Shown: positions 1 through 6,290 of the stretch, piece after piece
Layout: the number at the start of each line of letters is the position of its first letter
Numbering within the stretch: position 1 is the stretch's first letter
Virus record (IMG/VR): IMGVR_UViG_3300029915_000095
Span: 1 to 33,578 of that record
Direction: 5' to 3' (one strand)
Length of the DNA stretch: 33,578 nucleotides
DNA from: a virus
Notes under the pieces: generated by a model
The model's input: only the letters and a program-made list of their open reading frames with translations
Database searches by the model: none
What the model was told of the DNA's origin: nothing
Program-made: the position numbers and the translations under genes

Positions 1-309
1 TATTACCCAAATGACAATCGACCTGCTGAGGCGATTCAAGCTGCAAGGGATTTTGCAAATGGGTTAATCACAAAAGAGCAATTAAATATTGCTCGTGCTG
101 CTGCTGATGCTGCTGCTGATGCTGCTTATGATGCTGCTTATGCTGCTGCTTATTCTGCTGCTTATTCTGCTTATTCTGCTGCTTATTCTGCTTATTATGC
201 TGCTTTTAAGGCTGCTGCTTGTGCTTCTTATGCTGCTTATGATGCTGCTTATGATGCTGCCGGTAAGGAAAAGCGGGAACAAATTTTTCGTTCATATCTT
301 CAGCAATAA
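1..309 (+). CDS. Imm5-like protein with alanine-rich tail (partial, copy 1)
   Basis: The frame enters from the left edge already open and ends at TAA 307-309, so only about 102 C-terminal residues are visible. They begin inside the conserved segment RPAEAIQAARDFANG, followed by ITKEQLNIARAA. A low-complexity tail built almost only of Ala, Tyr, Ser and Asp, with GCT as the dominant codon, follows, and then the conserved end GKEKREQIFRSYLQQ. It is one of five paralogues in the window (others at 381, 1026, 2341 and, on the minus strand, 19493). The RPAEAI..AR core resembles the Imm5-like phage family by memory. The function is unknown. Confidence 0.85.
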   Translation, partial: YYPNDNRPAEAIQAARDFANGLITKEQLNIARAAADAAADAAYDAAYAAAYSAAYSAYSAAYSAYYAAFKAAACASYAAYDAAYDAAGKEKREQIFRSYLQQ

Positions 310-315
310 AATACC

Positions 316-344
316 TTGACAAATGAATATATTTTTGGTATTAT
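316..344 (+). promoter_or_regulatory. sigma70-like promoter for Imm5-like copy 2
   Basis: TTGACA (316-321), a 17-bp spacer ending in TTTGG, and TATTAT (339-344). TGG before the -10 gives an extended -10 element. The predicted +1 is the G of GTAGCAAATAACCC, the leader shared with other genes in the window. Confidence 0.85.
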
Positions 345-380
345 TGAGAAGTAGCAAATAACCCAATTTGAGGAGAACAG

Positions 381-953
381 ATGATACTGACAACGACATT
401 TAAGTTACTTCGCAAAGCAGATGCTTGCAAGGAATCATACACGAAACTTCGCAAGGCACTCAAGGGAGTAAAGGATACAGAACCGATCAATCTTATCACT
501 ATTCTTGAGGTTCTTAATCTCGATGATGCGCTTTGGGCATTGCGTGCAACAGAACAAAATTGTGATAAAGTGGCGCGTCTGATGGCGTCTGATTTCGCTG
601 AAGATACATTGCCGTTATGGCATAAATATTACCCAGAAGATAAACGCCCCGCTGAGGCGATTCAAGCTGCAAGGGATTTTGCAAATGGGTTAATCACAAA
701 AGAACAATTAAATATTGCTCGTGCTGCTTCTGATGCTGCTTCGAATACTGCTTATTATGCTGCTTCTTATGCAGCCGCTGTGCATGCTGCTTCTGCTTAT
801 GCTTATGCTTCTGCTTATGCTGCTGCTTCTTATGCTGCTTCTGATGCTGCTTCTGCTGCTGCTTATGCTGCTTATTATGCTTCTTATGCTGCTGCTTGTG
901 ATGCTGGTAAGGAAAAGCGGGAACAAATTTTTCGTTCATATCTTCAGCAATAA
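381..953 (+). CDS. Imm5-like protein with alanine-rich tail (copy 2)
   Basis: A 190-residue protein with ribosome site GAGGAGA before ATG 381. Residues 1-112 form a conserved alpha-helical-looking domain: MILTTTFKLLRK at the start, LWALRATEQNCDKVARLMA in the middle and RPAEAIQAARDFANG near 91-105. About 65 residues of Ala/Tyr/Ser/Asp repeat follow, then GKEKREQIFRSYLQQ. This is the longest tail of the five copies. The N-terminal half fits the Imm5-like family of phage and bacterial proteins by memory. Whether it is an immunity protein is unproven. It has its own promoter at 316. Confidence 0.85.
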   Translation: MILTTTFKLLRKADACKESYTKLRKALKGVKDTEPINLITILEVLNLDDALWALRATEQNCDKVARLMASDFAEDTLPLWHKYYPEDKRPAEAIQAARDFANGLITKEQLNIARAASDAASNTAYYAASYAAAVHAASAYAYASAYAAASYAASDAASAAAYAAYYASYAAACDAGKEKREQIFRSYLQQ

Positions 954-959
954 AATACC

Positions 960-988
960 TTGACAAATGAATAAATTTTTGGTATTAT
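960..988 (+). promoter_or_regulatory. sigma70-like promoter for Imm5-like copy 3
   Basis: TTGACA (960-965), 17-bp spacer, TATTAT (983-988), starting within seven bases of the preceding stop codon. Same spacer end (TTTGG) and leader as the promoter at 316. Confidence 0.85.
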
Positions 989-1025
989 TGAGAAGTAGCA
1001 AATAACCCAATTTGAGGAGAATGAG

Positions 1026-1544
1026 ATGATACTGACAACAACATTTAATTTACTTCGTGATGCAGCTTTTGACAATAACTCATACAAGAAACTTCGTGAA
1101 GAACTCGACGGCGTAACAGATGATGCACCTATCAATCTGCTTACAATCCTTGAGTTATGCGGTCTTAAGGAAGCGATATGGGCTTTGCGTGTCACAGAAC
1201 AAAATTGCGATAAAGTATCACAATTGATGGCGTCTGATTTCGCGCAAGAGGCATTGCCGCCTTGGAAGAAATATTACCCAAATGACAATCGACCTGCTGA
1301 GGCGATTCAAGCTGCAAGGGATTTTGCAAATGGGTTAATCACAAAAGAACAATTAAATATTGCTCGTGCTGCTGCGCATGCTGCTTCGAATACTGCTTCT
1401 TATGCTTCTGCTGCTTCTGCTGCTTATGATGCTGCTGCTGCTGCTTATTTTGCTGCTTATGCTTATTATGCTGCTTATTTTGCTGCTTATGCTGCTGGTA
1501 AGGAAAAACAGGAACAAATTTTTCGTTCATATCTTCAGCAATAA
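1026..1544 (+). CDS. Imm5-like protein with alanine-rich tail (copy 3)
   Basis: A 172-residue paralogue of the 381 gene, with the same promoter, leader and GAGGAGAATGAG ribosome site. Its N-terminal domain is the most divergent of the set: LLRDAAFDNNSYKKLREEL, DDAPINLLTILELCGLKE and VSQLMA replace the versions seen in copies 2, 4 and 5. The RPAEAIQAARDFANG segment and the C-terminus are kept. The alanine tail differs in length and order from every other copy, which suggests slippage or recombination within GCT-rich DNA. Function unknown. Confidence 0.85.
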   Translation: MILTTTFNLLRDAAFDNNSYKKLREELDGVTDDAPINLLTILELCGLKEAIWALRVTEQNCDKVSQLMASDFAQEALPPWKKYYPNDNRPAEAIQAARDFANGLITKEQLNIARAAAHAASNTASYASAASAAYDAAAAAYFAAYAYYAAYFAAYAAGKEKQEQIFRSYLQQ

Positions 1545-1550
1545 AATACC

Positions 1551-1579
1551 TTGACAAATCAAAAAGGATTTGGTATTAT
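1551..1579 (+). promoter_or_regulatory. sigma70-like promoter for the 1619 gene
   Basis: TTGACA (1551-1556), 17-bp spacer ending TTTGG, TATTAT (1574-1579). It is followed by GAAAAGTAGCAAATAACC, the same leader as the Imm5-like genes although the downstream gene is unrelated. Confidence 0.85.
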
Positions 1580-1618
1580 TGAAAAGTAGCAAATAACCAA
1601 AAAACGAAAGAGGAAAAT

Positions 1619-1942
1619 ATGACACATGAACTGGAACCGATGCTTTACTGGCAAGGTATAAACTCTATGCCCGAAGTCATTGCCTTTATCACCAGAGACT
1701 TTGAAGCCGAAGGCGCGTTGGACAACGCAACTGTTCACTATGCCGAATATGACTGCCCCAGTTATTCAGGATATGCCGTAGTGGTTTTTGAGCGTGATGG
1801 AAAGCTGTTTGAGGTCCATGGGTCGCATTGTTCCTGCTTCGGGCTTGAAGACCAATGGGGGCCAGAAGAGACAACTTGGGAAGCTATTGCGATGCGCCCT
1901 GATCCCCTTGGTGCGTATGCCAAGCAGAAGATTTCTGGGTAA
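1619..1942 (+). CDS. Conserved phage protein with GSHCSCFGLE motif
   Basis: A 107-residue acidic protein with ribosome site AGAGGAAAAT before ATG 1619. It carries VVFERDGKLFEVHGSHCSC and then FGLEDQWGPEET, a pattern I recognise from many uncharacterised phage proteins. The closely spaced His, Cys and Cys could bind a metal, but this is inference. The next gene starts 32 bases downstream with its own ribosome site, so the two probably form an operon from the promoter at 1551. No function is known to me. Confidence 0.8.
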   Translation: MTHELEPMLYWQGINSMPEVIAFITRDFEAEGALDNATVHYAEYDCPSYSGYAVVVFERDGKLFEVHGSHCSCFGLEDQWGPEETTWEAIAMRPDPLGAYAKQKISG

Positions 1943-1974
1943 GGTCTGCCAACAATATTTCATAGGAGAGACAG

Positions 1975-2268
1975 ATGCTTGGAATGTACGACGGTACCGA
2001 AGCGGATTGGATGGATGATGTACGCAGTCATGATGAAGATGATTATGACGAAGCGGGTGATGAATATTTTAATAATGTTCGTTCATCCCAATCGGAAGTA
2101 TGGAATAACAATGCATCTGCCAAAGTTGGTTCAAAGTGCCATTGTCCTGTATGCGGCAGAAATTTTGTAAAGAAATCGTATCAACAAAAATTTTGTCCGA
2201 GCAAAAAGGGAAGATCTTCCAAATGTAAAGACAAGTATTGGAATCTACAACGCGATTATCGAGCGTAA
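1975..2268 (+). CDS. Small acidic protein with C-terminal zinc-finger-like motif
   Basis: A 97-residue protein with ribosome site AGGAGAGACAG before ATG 1975. The first 50 residues are very acidic (DDVRSHDEDDYDEAGDEY). The C-terminal half is basic and has CHCPVCGRNFVKK, then FCPSKKGRSSKCKDKYW, consistent with one zinc-binding site (C..C at about 57-60, later Cys at 73 and 82). This resembles small zinc-ribbon proteins that bind nucleic acid. It is probably cotranscribed with the 1619 gene. The specific role is unknown. Confidence 0.75.
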   Translation: MLGMYDGTEADWMDDVRSHDEDDYDEAGDEYFNNVRSSQSEVWNNNASAKVGSKCHCPVCGRNFVKKSYQQKFCPSKKGRSSKCKDKYWNLQRDYRA

Positions 2269-2274
2269 AATTTC

Positions 2275-2303
2275 TTGACAAATGAATAAATTTTTGGTAT
2301 TAT
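2275..2303 (+). promoter_or_regulatory. sigma70-like promoter for Imm5-like copy 4
   Basis: TTGACA (2275-2280), 17-bp spacer, TATTAT (2298-2303), then the shared leader GAGAAGTAGCAAATAACCC. Confidence 0.85.
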
Positions 2304-2340
2304 TGAGAAGTAGCAAATAACCCAATTTGAGGAGAATGAG

Positions 2341-2859
2341 ATGATACTGACAACAACATTTAATTTACTTCGTGATGCAGCTTTTGACCACAACTCATAC
2401 ACGAAACTTCGCAAGGCACTCAAGGGAGTAAAGGATACAGAACCGATCAATCTTATCACTATTCTTGAGGTTCTTAATCTCGATGATGCGCTCTGGGCTT
2501 TTCGTGCAACAGAACAAAATTGTGATAAAGTGGCGCGTCTGATGGCGTATGATTTCGCGCAAGAGGCATTGCCGACTTGGAAGAAATATTACCCAAATGA
2601 CAATCGACCTGCTGAGGCGATTCAAGCTGCAAGGGATTTTGCAAATGGGTTAATCACAAAAGAACAATTAAATATTGCTCGTGCTGCTGCGTATGCTGCT
2701 TCGAATGCTGCTTCTTATGCTTCTGCTGCTGCTTCTGCTGCTGCTGCTTCTTATGTTGCTGCTGATGCTGCTTCTGCTGCTTATTATGTTGCTTCTTATG
2801 CTTCTTATGCTGCCGGTAAGGAAAAGCGGGAACAAATTTTTCGTTCATATCTTCAGTAG
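2341..2859 (+). CDS. Imm5-like protein with alanine-rich tail (copy 4)
   Basis: A 172-residue paralogue. Its first residues match copy 3 (LLRDAAFDHNSY), then it switches to the copy 2/copy 5 version (TKLRKALKGVKDTEPINLI), as expected from recombination between copies. The RPAEAIQAARDFANG segment, a distinct Ala/Ser/Tyr tail and GKEKREQIFRSYLQ follow. It ends one codon earlier than its relatives because the final CAA/CAG is TAG. tRNA-Leu follows 22 bases downstream and may share its transcript. Function unknown. Confidence 0.85.
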   Translation: MILTTTFNLLRDAAFDHNSYTKLRKALKGVKDTEPINLITILEVLNLDDALWAFRATEQNCDKVARLMAYDFAQEALPTWKKYYPNDNRPAEAIQAARDFANGLITKEQLNIARAAAYAASNAASYASAAASAAAASYVAADAASAAYYVASYASYAAGKEKREQIFRSYLQ

Positions 2860-2881
2860 TAAAATTAATTGAAGATATTTT

Positions 2882-2966
2882 GCCCGGTTGGTGAAATTGG
2901 CAGACACTATGGACTTAAAATCCATCGATGAAAATCATATCGGTTCGACCCCGATACCGGGCACCA
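2882..2966 (+). tRNA. tRNA-Leu(UAA)
   Basis: A class II tRNA with a long variable arm. Acceptor strands are GCCCGGT (2882-2888) and ACCGGGC (2956-2962), anticodon loop CTTAAAA gives UAA, the T arm has GGTTCGACCCC, discriminator is A and CCA is encoded at 2964-2966. It is the only tRNA on the plus strand here. Confidence 0.95.
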
Positions 2967-3006
2967 ACCTTCTTGAAACTGTTCACAGTAAAGAAGTCCA
3001 AAACTG

Positions 3007-3315
3007 ATGAGTAAAATAATGCGACGCTGGGACATATTTCTCGACCAAGTAAAGCCGGATACATGGCTGAAAATTTCATATGGTCGGTATGAAAATAGCA
3101 CAAAAGTGCTTAAATATATCGGCAAAATACCTTGGCCGATGGATTGCCGATATTATATGGACACCTACACCCTGCAACCTATCGTATGGTATAAGATGCT
3201 GGAACCAAAAAGCAATACCTTCTTTAACTTAGTACACCTTTATGAATATGTTGGCCTCACTAATGCGGAAATCATGACAAATGAAGAAGTTGTTCAATAT
3301 TTTCTGGAGGCATGA
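3007..3315 (+). CDS. Small cassette protein with C-terminal NEEVVQYFLEA motif (A type)
   Basis: A 102-residue protein; no strong ribosome site is seen and an internal ATG at 3019 is possible. It carries VKPDTWLKISYG, then KVLKYIGKI, MLEPKSN and a terminal EIMTNEEVVQYFLEA. The 4203 gene is a clear paralogue (KPNTWLKISFG, KVIKYVGEI, MLEPKSN). The codons for LEA (CTGGAGGCA) place GGAGG just before the ATG of the next gene, which overlaps this stop by four bases. The function is unknown; it is not a family I recognise. Confidence 0.7.
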   Translation: MSKIMRRWDIFLDQVKPDTWLKISYGRYENSTKVLKYIGKIPWPMDCRYYMDTYTLQPIVWYKMLEPKSNTFFNLVHLYEYVGLTNAEIMTNEEVVQYFLEA

Positions 3316-3518
3316 TGGCATTTCGTAGAGAAGAATTCATAACTAAAAAATTTGGATCTGGAAAAGGGTTGAGAATAGCAATGCTTGACTGCCCAAAGGA
3401 TGGCCGCGTGCAATGCGCATTATGTGAATCTTCAACCGGTTCAAAATCTATTGAAGATTTGGCACTGTATCGATATTTAACAAATGAAGAACTTGTACAA
3501 TATTTTCTGGAGGCATAA
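3312..3518 (+). CDS. Small cassette protein with C-terminal NEELVQYFLEA motif (B type)
   Basis: A 68-residue basic protein starting ATGATG, with the ribosome site GGAGG lying inside the last codons of the preceding gene. It has LRIAMLDCPKDG followed by CALCESSTGSKS, two Cys pairs that might bind zinc, and ends YLTNEELVQYFLEA. A related but interrupted copy lies at the right edge of the window on the minus strand (33498). It shares only the C-terminal motif with the A-type proteins. Function unknown. Confidence 0.65.
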   Translation: MMAFRREEFITKKFGSGKGLRIAMLDCPKDGRVQCALCESSTGSKSIEDLALYRYLTNEELVQYFLEA

Positions 3519-3520
3519 TT

Positions 3521-3740
3521 TGAAAATCGATCATTACTATCGAGTAACGATGTGTACTAATGAAGTCTACTATATGAAATGTCTTTCACAACAGTTTGGC
3601 TACTGGTATTGTGCGTCATTACACTTTAAATACGACGATACTGCATTCCAATTGACGAAAATAGGTACAATGCTTTTGGAATTAGTAAGGTCGAAGAACT
3701 AACAAACGAAGAAATAGTTCAAGTTATGTTGGAGATATAA
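3521..3740 (+). pseudogene. Frameshifted cassette gene (C-type)
   Basis: A TTG start at 3521 with GGAGG from the preceding gene reads 60 residues (KIDHYYRVTMCTNEVYYMKC onward) to TAA 3700-3702. The family hallmark appears only in another frame: from about 3635 that frame reads ENRYNAFGISKVEELTNEE, then IVQVMLEI, ending at TAA 3738-3740. The full-length gene therefore seems to have lost its frame between about 3630 and 3690. Even so, GGAG of the LEI codons still serves as ribosome site for the NADAR gene. A programmed frameshift or sequencing error cannot be excluded. Confidence 0.55.
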
Positions 3741-3741
3741 T

Positions 3742-4209
3742 ATGAACAATTTCTATCTTTTCTGGAAGCACGAATTTGGGCAATGGACCATGGCAGACAT
3801 TGTGGATGCTAATGGTATTGAATATAATTGTTGTGAACAATACATGATGTTTCAAAAAGCAGTTTTATTTGGCGATGCCACTTCTGCGATGAATATCATG
3901 AGTGAACTTGATCCAGCCAAGCAACGGAAACTTGGAAGACTTATCAAAAATTACGATGAGAAGATTTGGGAAATGAATCGTCTTCCAATTGTGATACATG
4001 GAAATTATTTGAAATTCACTCAGCATCAAAAACTGAAAGAACGGTTACTTGAAACTGCCGATAAAATTTTGGTTGAGGCATCTCCCTATGATTTGATATG
4101 GGGAGTGGGATTAGCAAAAAATGACCCTCTCATCATGAATATCAATAATTGGAAAGGCTTGAATCTTCTTGGTATTGCTCTAATGACTGTGAGGAGTATA
4201 TTGTGCTAG
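3742..4209 (+). CDS. NADAR family protein (YbiA-like N-glycosidase fold)
   Basis: 155 residues, the usual size of the NADAR/YbiA family. It shows FYLFWKHEFGQW near the start, the EYNCCEQYMMFQKA block at 27-40, ASPYDLIWGVGLA at 113-125 and WKGLNLLGIALM at 137-148, which match the family signature. Characterised members cleave N-glycosidic bonds in riboflavin intermediates or remove ADP-ribose from nucleic acid. In a phage a counter-defence role against NAD+- or ADP-ribose-based immunity is plausible but inferred. Its ribosome site GGAG lies in the end of the upstream remnant and its stop overlaps the next gene by seven bases. Confidence 0.85.
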   Translation: MNNFYLFWKHEFGQWTMADIVDANGIEYNCCEQYMMFQKAVLFGDATSAMNIMSELDPAKQRKLGRLIKNYDEKIWEMNRLPIVIHGNYLKFTQHQKLKERLLETADKILVEASPYDLIWGVGLAKNDPLIMNINNWKGLNLLGIALMTVRSILC

Positions 4210-4439
4210 ATATTTCGACATTGAAACCGAATACGTGGCTGAAAATTTCATTTGGAAATTATGTAAAAGTCATTAAATATGTCGGAGAAATATCTTTTGG
4301 CTGCTATGGTAGCTATCTTATGCTAGAACCAAAAAGCAATAACTGCTTTAGTGTAAGATCGTTGTTTGACTATGTTGGATGCGCTAAGGCAGAAATCATG
4401 ACAAATGAAGAAGTAGTTCAATACTATTTGGAGACATGA
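4203..4439 (+). CDS. Small cassette protein with C-terminal NEEVVQYYLET motif (A type)
   Basis: I chose GTG 4203 as start because TGAGGAG lies seven bases upstream and the frame then begins LDISTLKPNTWLKISFG, colinear with the paralogue at 3007. The 78-residue product also has KVIKYVGEI, MLEPKSN and the terminal EIMTNEEVVQYYLET. It overlaps the end of the NADAR gene, which implies coupled translation. An ATG further upstream (4149) lies inside the NADAR gene and is unlikely. Function unknown. Confidence 0.7.
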   Translation: MLDISTLKPNTWLKISFGNYVKVIKYVGEISFGCYGSYLMLEPKSNNCFSVRSLFDYVGCAKAEIMTNEEVVQYYLET

Positions 4440-4455
4440 AAAACATTATTTTCGA

Positions 4456-4728
4456 ATGCTAAATATCTCTATGAGACAAGTTAGAATTACAACAAAAAAT
4501 ATCGACTATCCTTCCGACAATGATTGTTTCATTCCAGAAGATGATCCAATTCATGCGATCAAGAAAGCAAATATGCTTGGCGGATTGGGAATGGAAAAAA
4601 TTATTGATGACTACACTAGAACTCTTCCAAAAATCGAAACCAATAACAAAGGCAAAGAAGCTTCTGAAAAAGGTTTAAAACCCGGAACCGAAGAATGGTT
4701 CAAACATTGGTTTGGTGACAAACGCTAA
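4456..4728 (+). CDS. Small hypothetical protein
   Basis: An open frame of 90 residues; ATG 4471 is an alternative start and neither has a clear ribosome site. The product has a GGLGMEKIIDDY segment in the middle and a polar C-terminus (GTEEWFKHWFGDKR). It is the last plus-strand gene of the cassette region and lacks the VQYFLEA ending. I recognise no family. Confidence 0.55.
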   Translation: MLNISMRQVRITTKNIDYPSDNDCFIPEDDPIHAIKKANMLGGLGMEKIIDDYTRTLPKIETNNKGKEASEKGLKPGTEEWFKHWFGDKR

Positions 4729-4934
4729 AAGGCTCGTAGAGGGATCGCCATCATGGATAGATACTACGAGTCCAATTCATCCTAGAAATGGCTCCTAGCC
4801 CCCTTCCAGCGTCAGCAATACGGCATACAACTATCCAAATGAAAAGCAAATGATCCATTTTGACTTTTTAAGTATTGATTTGCAATTTTTCTACTGTTAT
4901 CATAAGAAGATAGATATAGTGTCAGGAGAAAAAT
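4729..4934 (+). other. Intergenic region with inverted repeat and promoter
   Basis: No open frame is convincing here. CTCGTAG (4733-4739) and CTACGAG (4764-4770) form an inverted repeat that can extend to nine pairs around a 24-base loop and might end the upstream transcript, but no T-run follows. The right part holds the promoter at 4875. Confidence 0.5.
4875..4903 (+). promoter_or_regulatory. Weak sigma70-like promoter
   Basis: TTGATT (4875-4880), 17-bp spacer, TATCAT (4898-4903), about 30 bases before the start of the repeat endonuclease gene. It is less close to consensus than the others and lacks TGG before the -10. Confidence 0.5.
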
Positions 4935-6290
4935 TTGAAACGATTAACAACAAATGAGTTCATAGAGAAGGCTATTAAAATTCATGGGAATAATTATAGT
5001 TATCTTAATGTTGATTATTTAAATTCAATATCAAAAATATCAATCACCTGTAATATACATGGCGATTTCTTCCAAATACCAAATTACCATTTAAGTGGCC
5101 ATGGTTGCCCCAAATGCGGTATAGATAAACTATCGTCATTATTCTCCTCCAATACAAGCGAGTTCATACAAAAAGCCACTCTAATACACGATTCTTTGTA
5201 CACTTATGATACTGTAAATTACGTTTCTAGTGGTACTAAGGTATCTATCACTTGCAATCTTCATGGCGATTTCTTTCAAACACCCGCTAGTCATTTAAGT
5301 GGCAGAGGTTGTCCAAAATGTGGCAGAGACAAACGAGCTTTATCAAAAACTCTTACAACACATGAGTTCATAGAGAAAGCTATTAAAATTCACGGAAATG
5401 TCTACTATTACCTTAATGTTGTTTACTTAACTGCAAGATCAAAAATATCAATTACTTGTAATATACATGGTGATTTCCTTCAAACACCAAATTCTCATTT
5501 AAGTGGCCATGGTTGCCCTAAATGTGGTAAAGATAAACTAGCGTCGTCATTATCCTCCAATACTAGCGAGTTCATAGAGAAAGCCAATCAAATACACGGG
5601 AATAAGTATAGTTATCTTAATGTAAATTATACTAACAGTGACACTAAGGTATCTATCACCTGCAATCTTCATGGTGATTTTCTGCAAACTCCTGAAGGTC
5701 ATTTATCAGGGGCCGGGTGTCCTCGATGTGGTATGCTAGCAAAAATAAAATCATTATCCTCCAACACTAGCGAGTTCATACAAAAAGCCACTCTAATACA
5801 TGATTCTTTGTACACTTATGAAAATGTAAATTACATTTCTAGTGGTACTAAGGTATCTATCACTTGCAATCTTCATGGCGATTTTTCTCAAATTCCAGAA
5901 AGTCATTTATCTGGTGCCGGGTGTCCTGCCTGTAAAAGTAGTAAAGGCGAAAAATTAATTTACGAGTGTCTGGCCGCAGGTAAGATTGCTTTTCAGCCTC
6001 AATATTCATTTCCTGATTGTAAGTATGTTCTTCCATTAAGATATGATTTTGGAATATTCGATAATGATACAATAATTGGTTTAATCGAATTTAATGGAAT
6101 ACAACATTACAAAGCAATTGAATATTTTGGCGGAAAAGAATCACTATTATTGTCGCAACAGAAAGACGAAATTAAACAGAAATATTGCAAAGATAATGAT
6201 ATTCCTTTATTAATAATCCCATATTGGGAGAAACACAAAATACCCGAAATAATACACGGATGGTTAATGAAATGCAAAAAACAAAATTAA
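4935..6290 (+). CDS. DUF723-type zinc repeat protein with C-terminal nuclease-like domain
   Basis: A 451-residue protein starting at TTG 4935 behind AGGAGAAAAA. It has five tandem repeats of about 65 residues. Each opens FIEKAIKIHGN, continues SKISITCNIHGDF and ends HLSGHGCPKCG, giving a likely zinc site per repeat. From about residue 335 follows a domain with RYDFGIFD, GLIEFNGIQHY and IPLLIIPYWE, which resembles a PD-(D/E)XK or Vsr-like nuclease core. Such proteins occur as freestanding, probably mobile, genes in large phages and giant viruses. A related gene lies at 12541-14103. Its end overlaps the helicase start. Confidence 0.8.
   Translation: MKRLTTNEFIEKAIKIHGNNYSYLNVDYLNSISKISITCNIHGDFFQIPNYHLSGHGCPKCGIDKLSSLFSSNTSEFIQKATLIHDSLYTYDTVNYVSSGTKVSITCNLHGDFFQTPASHLSGRGCPKCGRDKRALSKTLTTHEFIEKAIKIHGNVYYYLNVVYLTARSKISITCNIHGDFLQTPNSHLSGHGCPKCGKDKLASSLSSNTSEFIEKANQIHGNKYSYLNVNYTNSDTKVSITCNLHGDFLQTPEGHLSGAGCPRCGMLAKIKSLSSNTSEFIQKATLIHDSLYTYENVNYISSGTKVSITCNLHGDFSQIPESHLSGAGCPACKSSKGEKLIYECLAAGKIAFQPQYSFPDCKYVLPLRYDFGIFDNDTIIGLIEFNGIQHYKAIEYFGGKESLLLSQQKDEIKQKYCKDNDIPLLIIPYWEKHKIPEIIHGWLMKCKKQN

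Noticed and set aside
1-950. CRISPR or microsatellite array reading of the GCT-rich repeats
   Set aside because: There are no repeat-spacer units; the repeat is in frame inside genes with conserved ends.
694-966. Minus-strand frames rich in Gln, His and Lys, or in Ser and Ile, opposite the alanine tracts
   Set aside because: They are antisense readings of GCT/TAT repeats; they have no ribosome site and recur only because the sense repeats recur.
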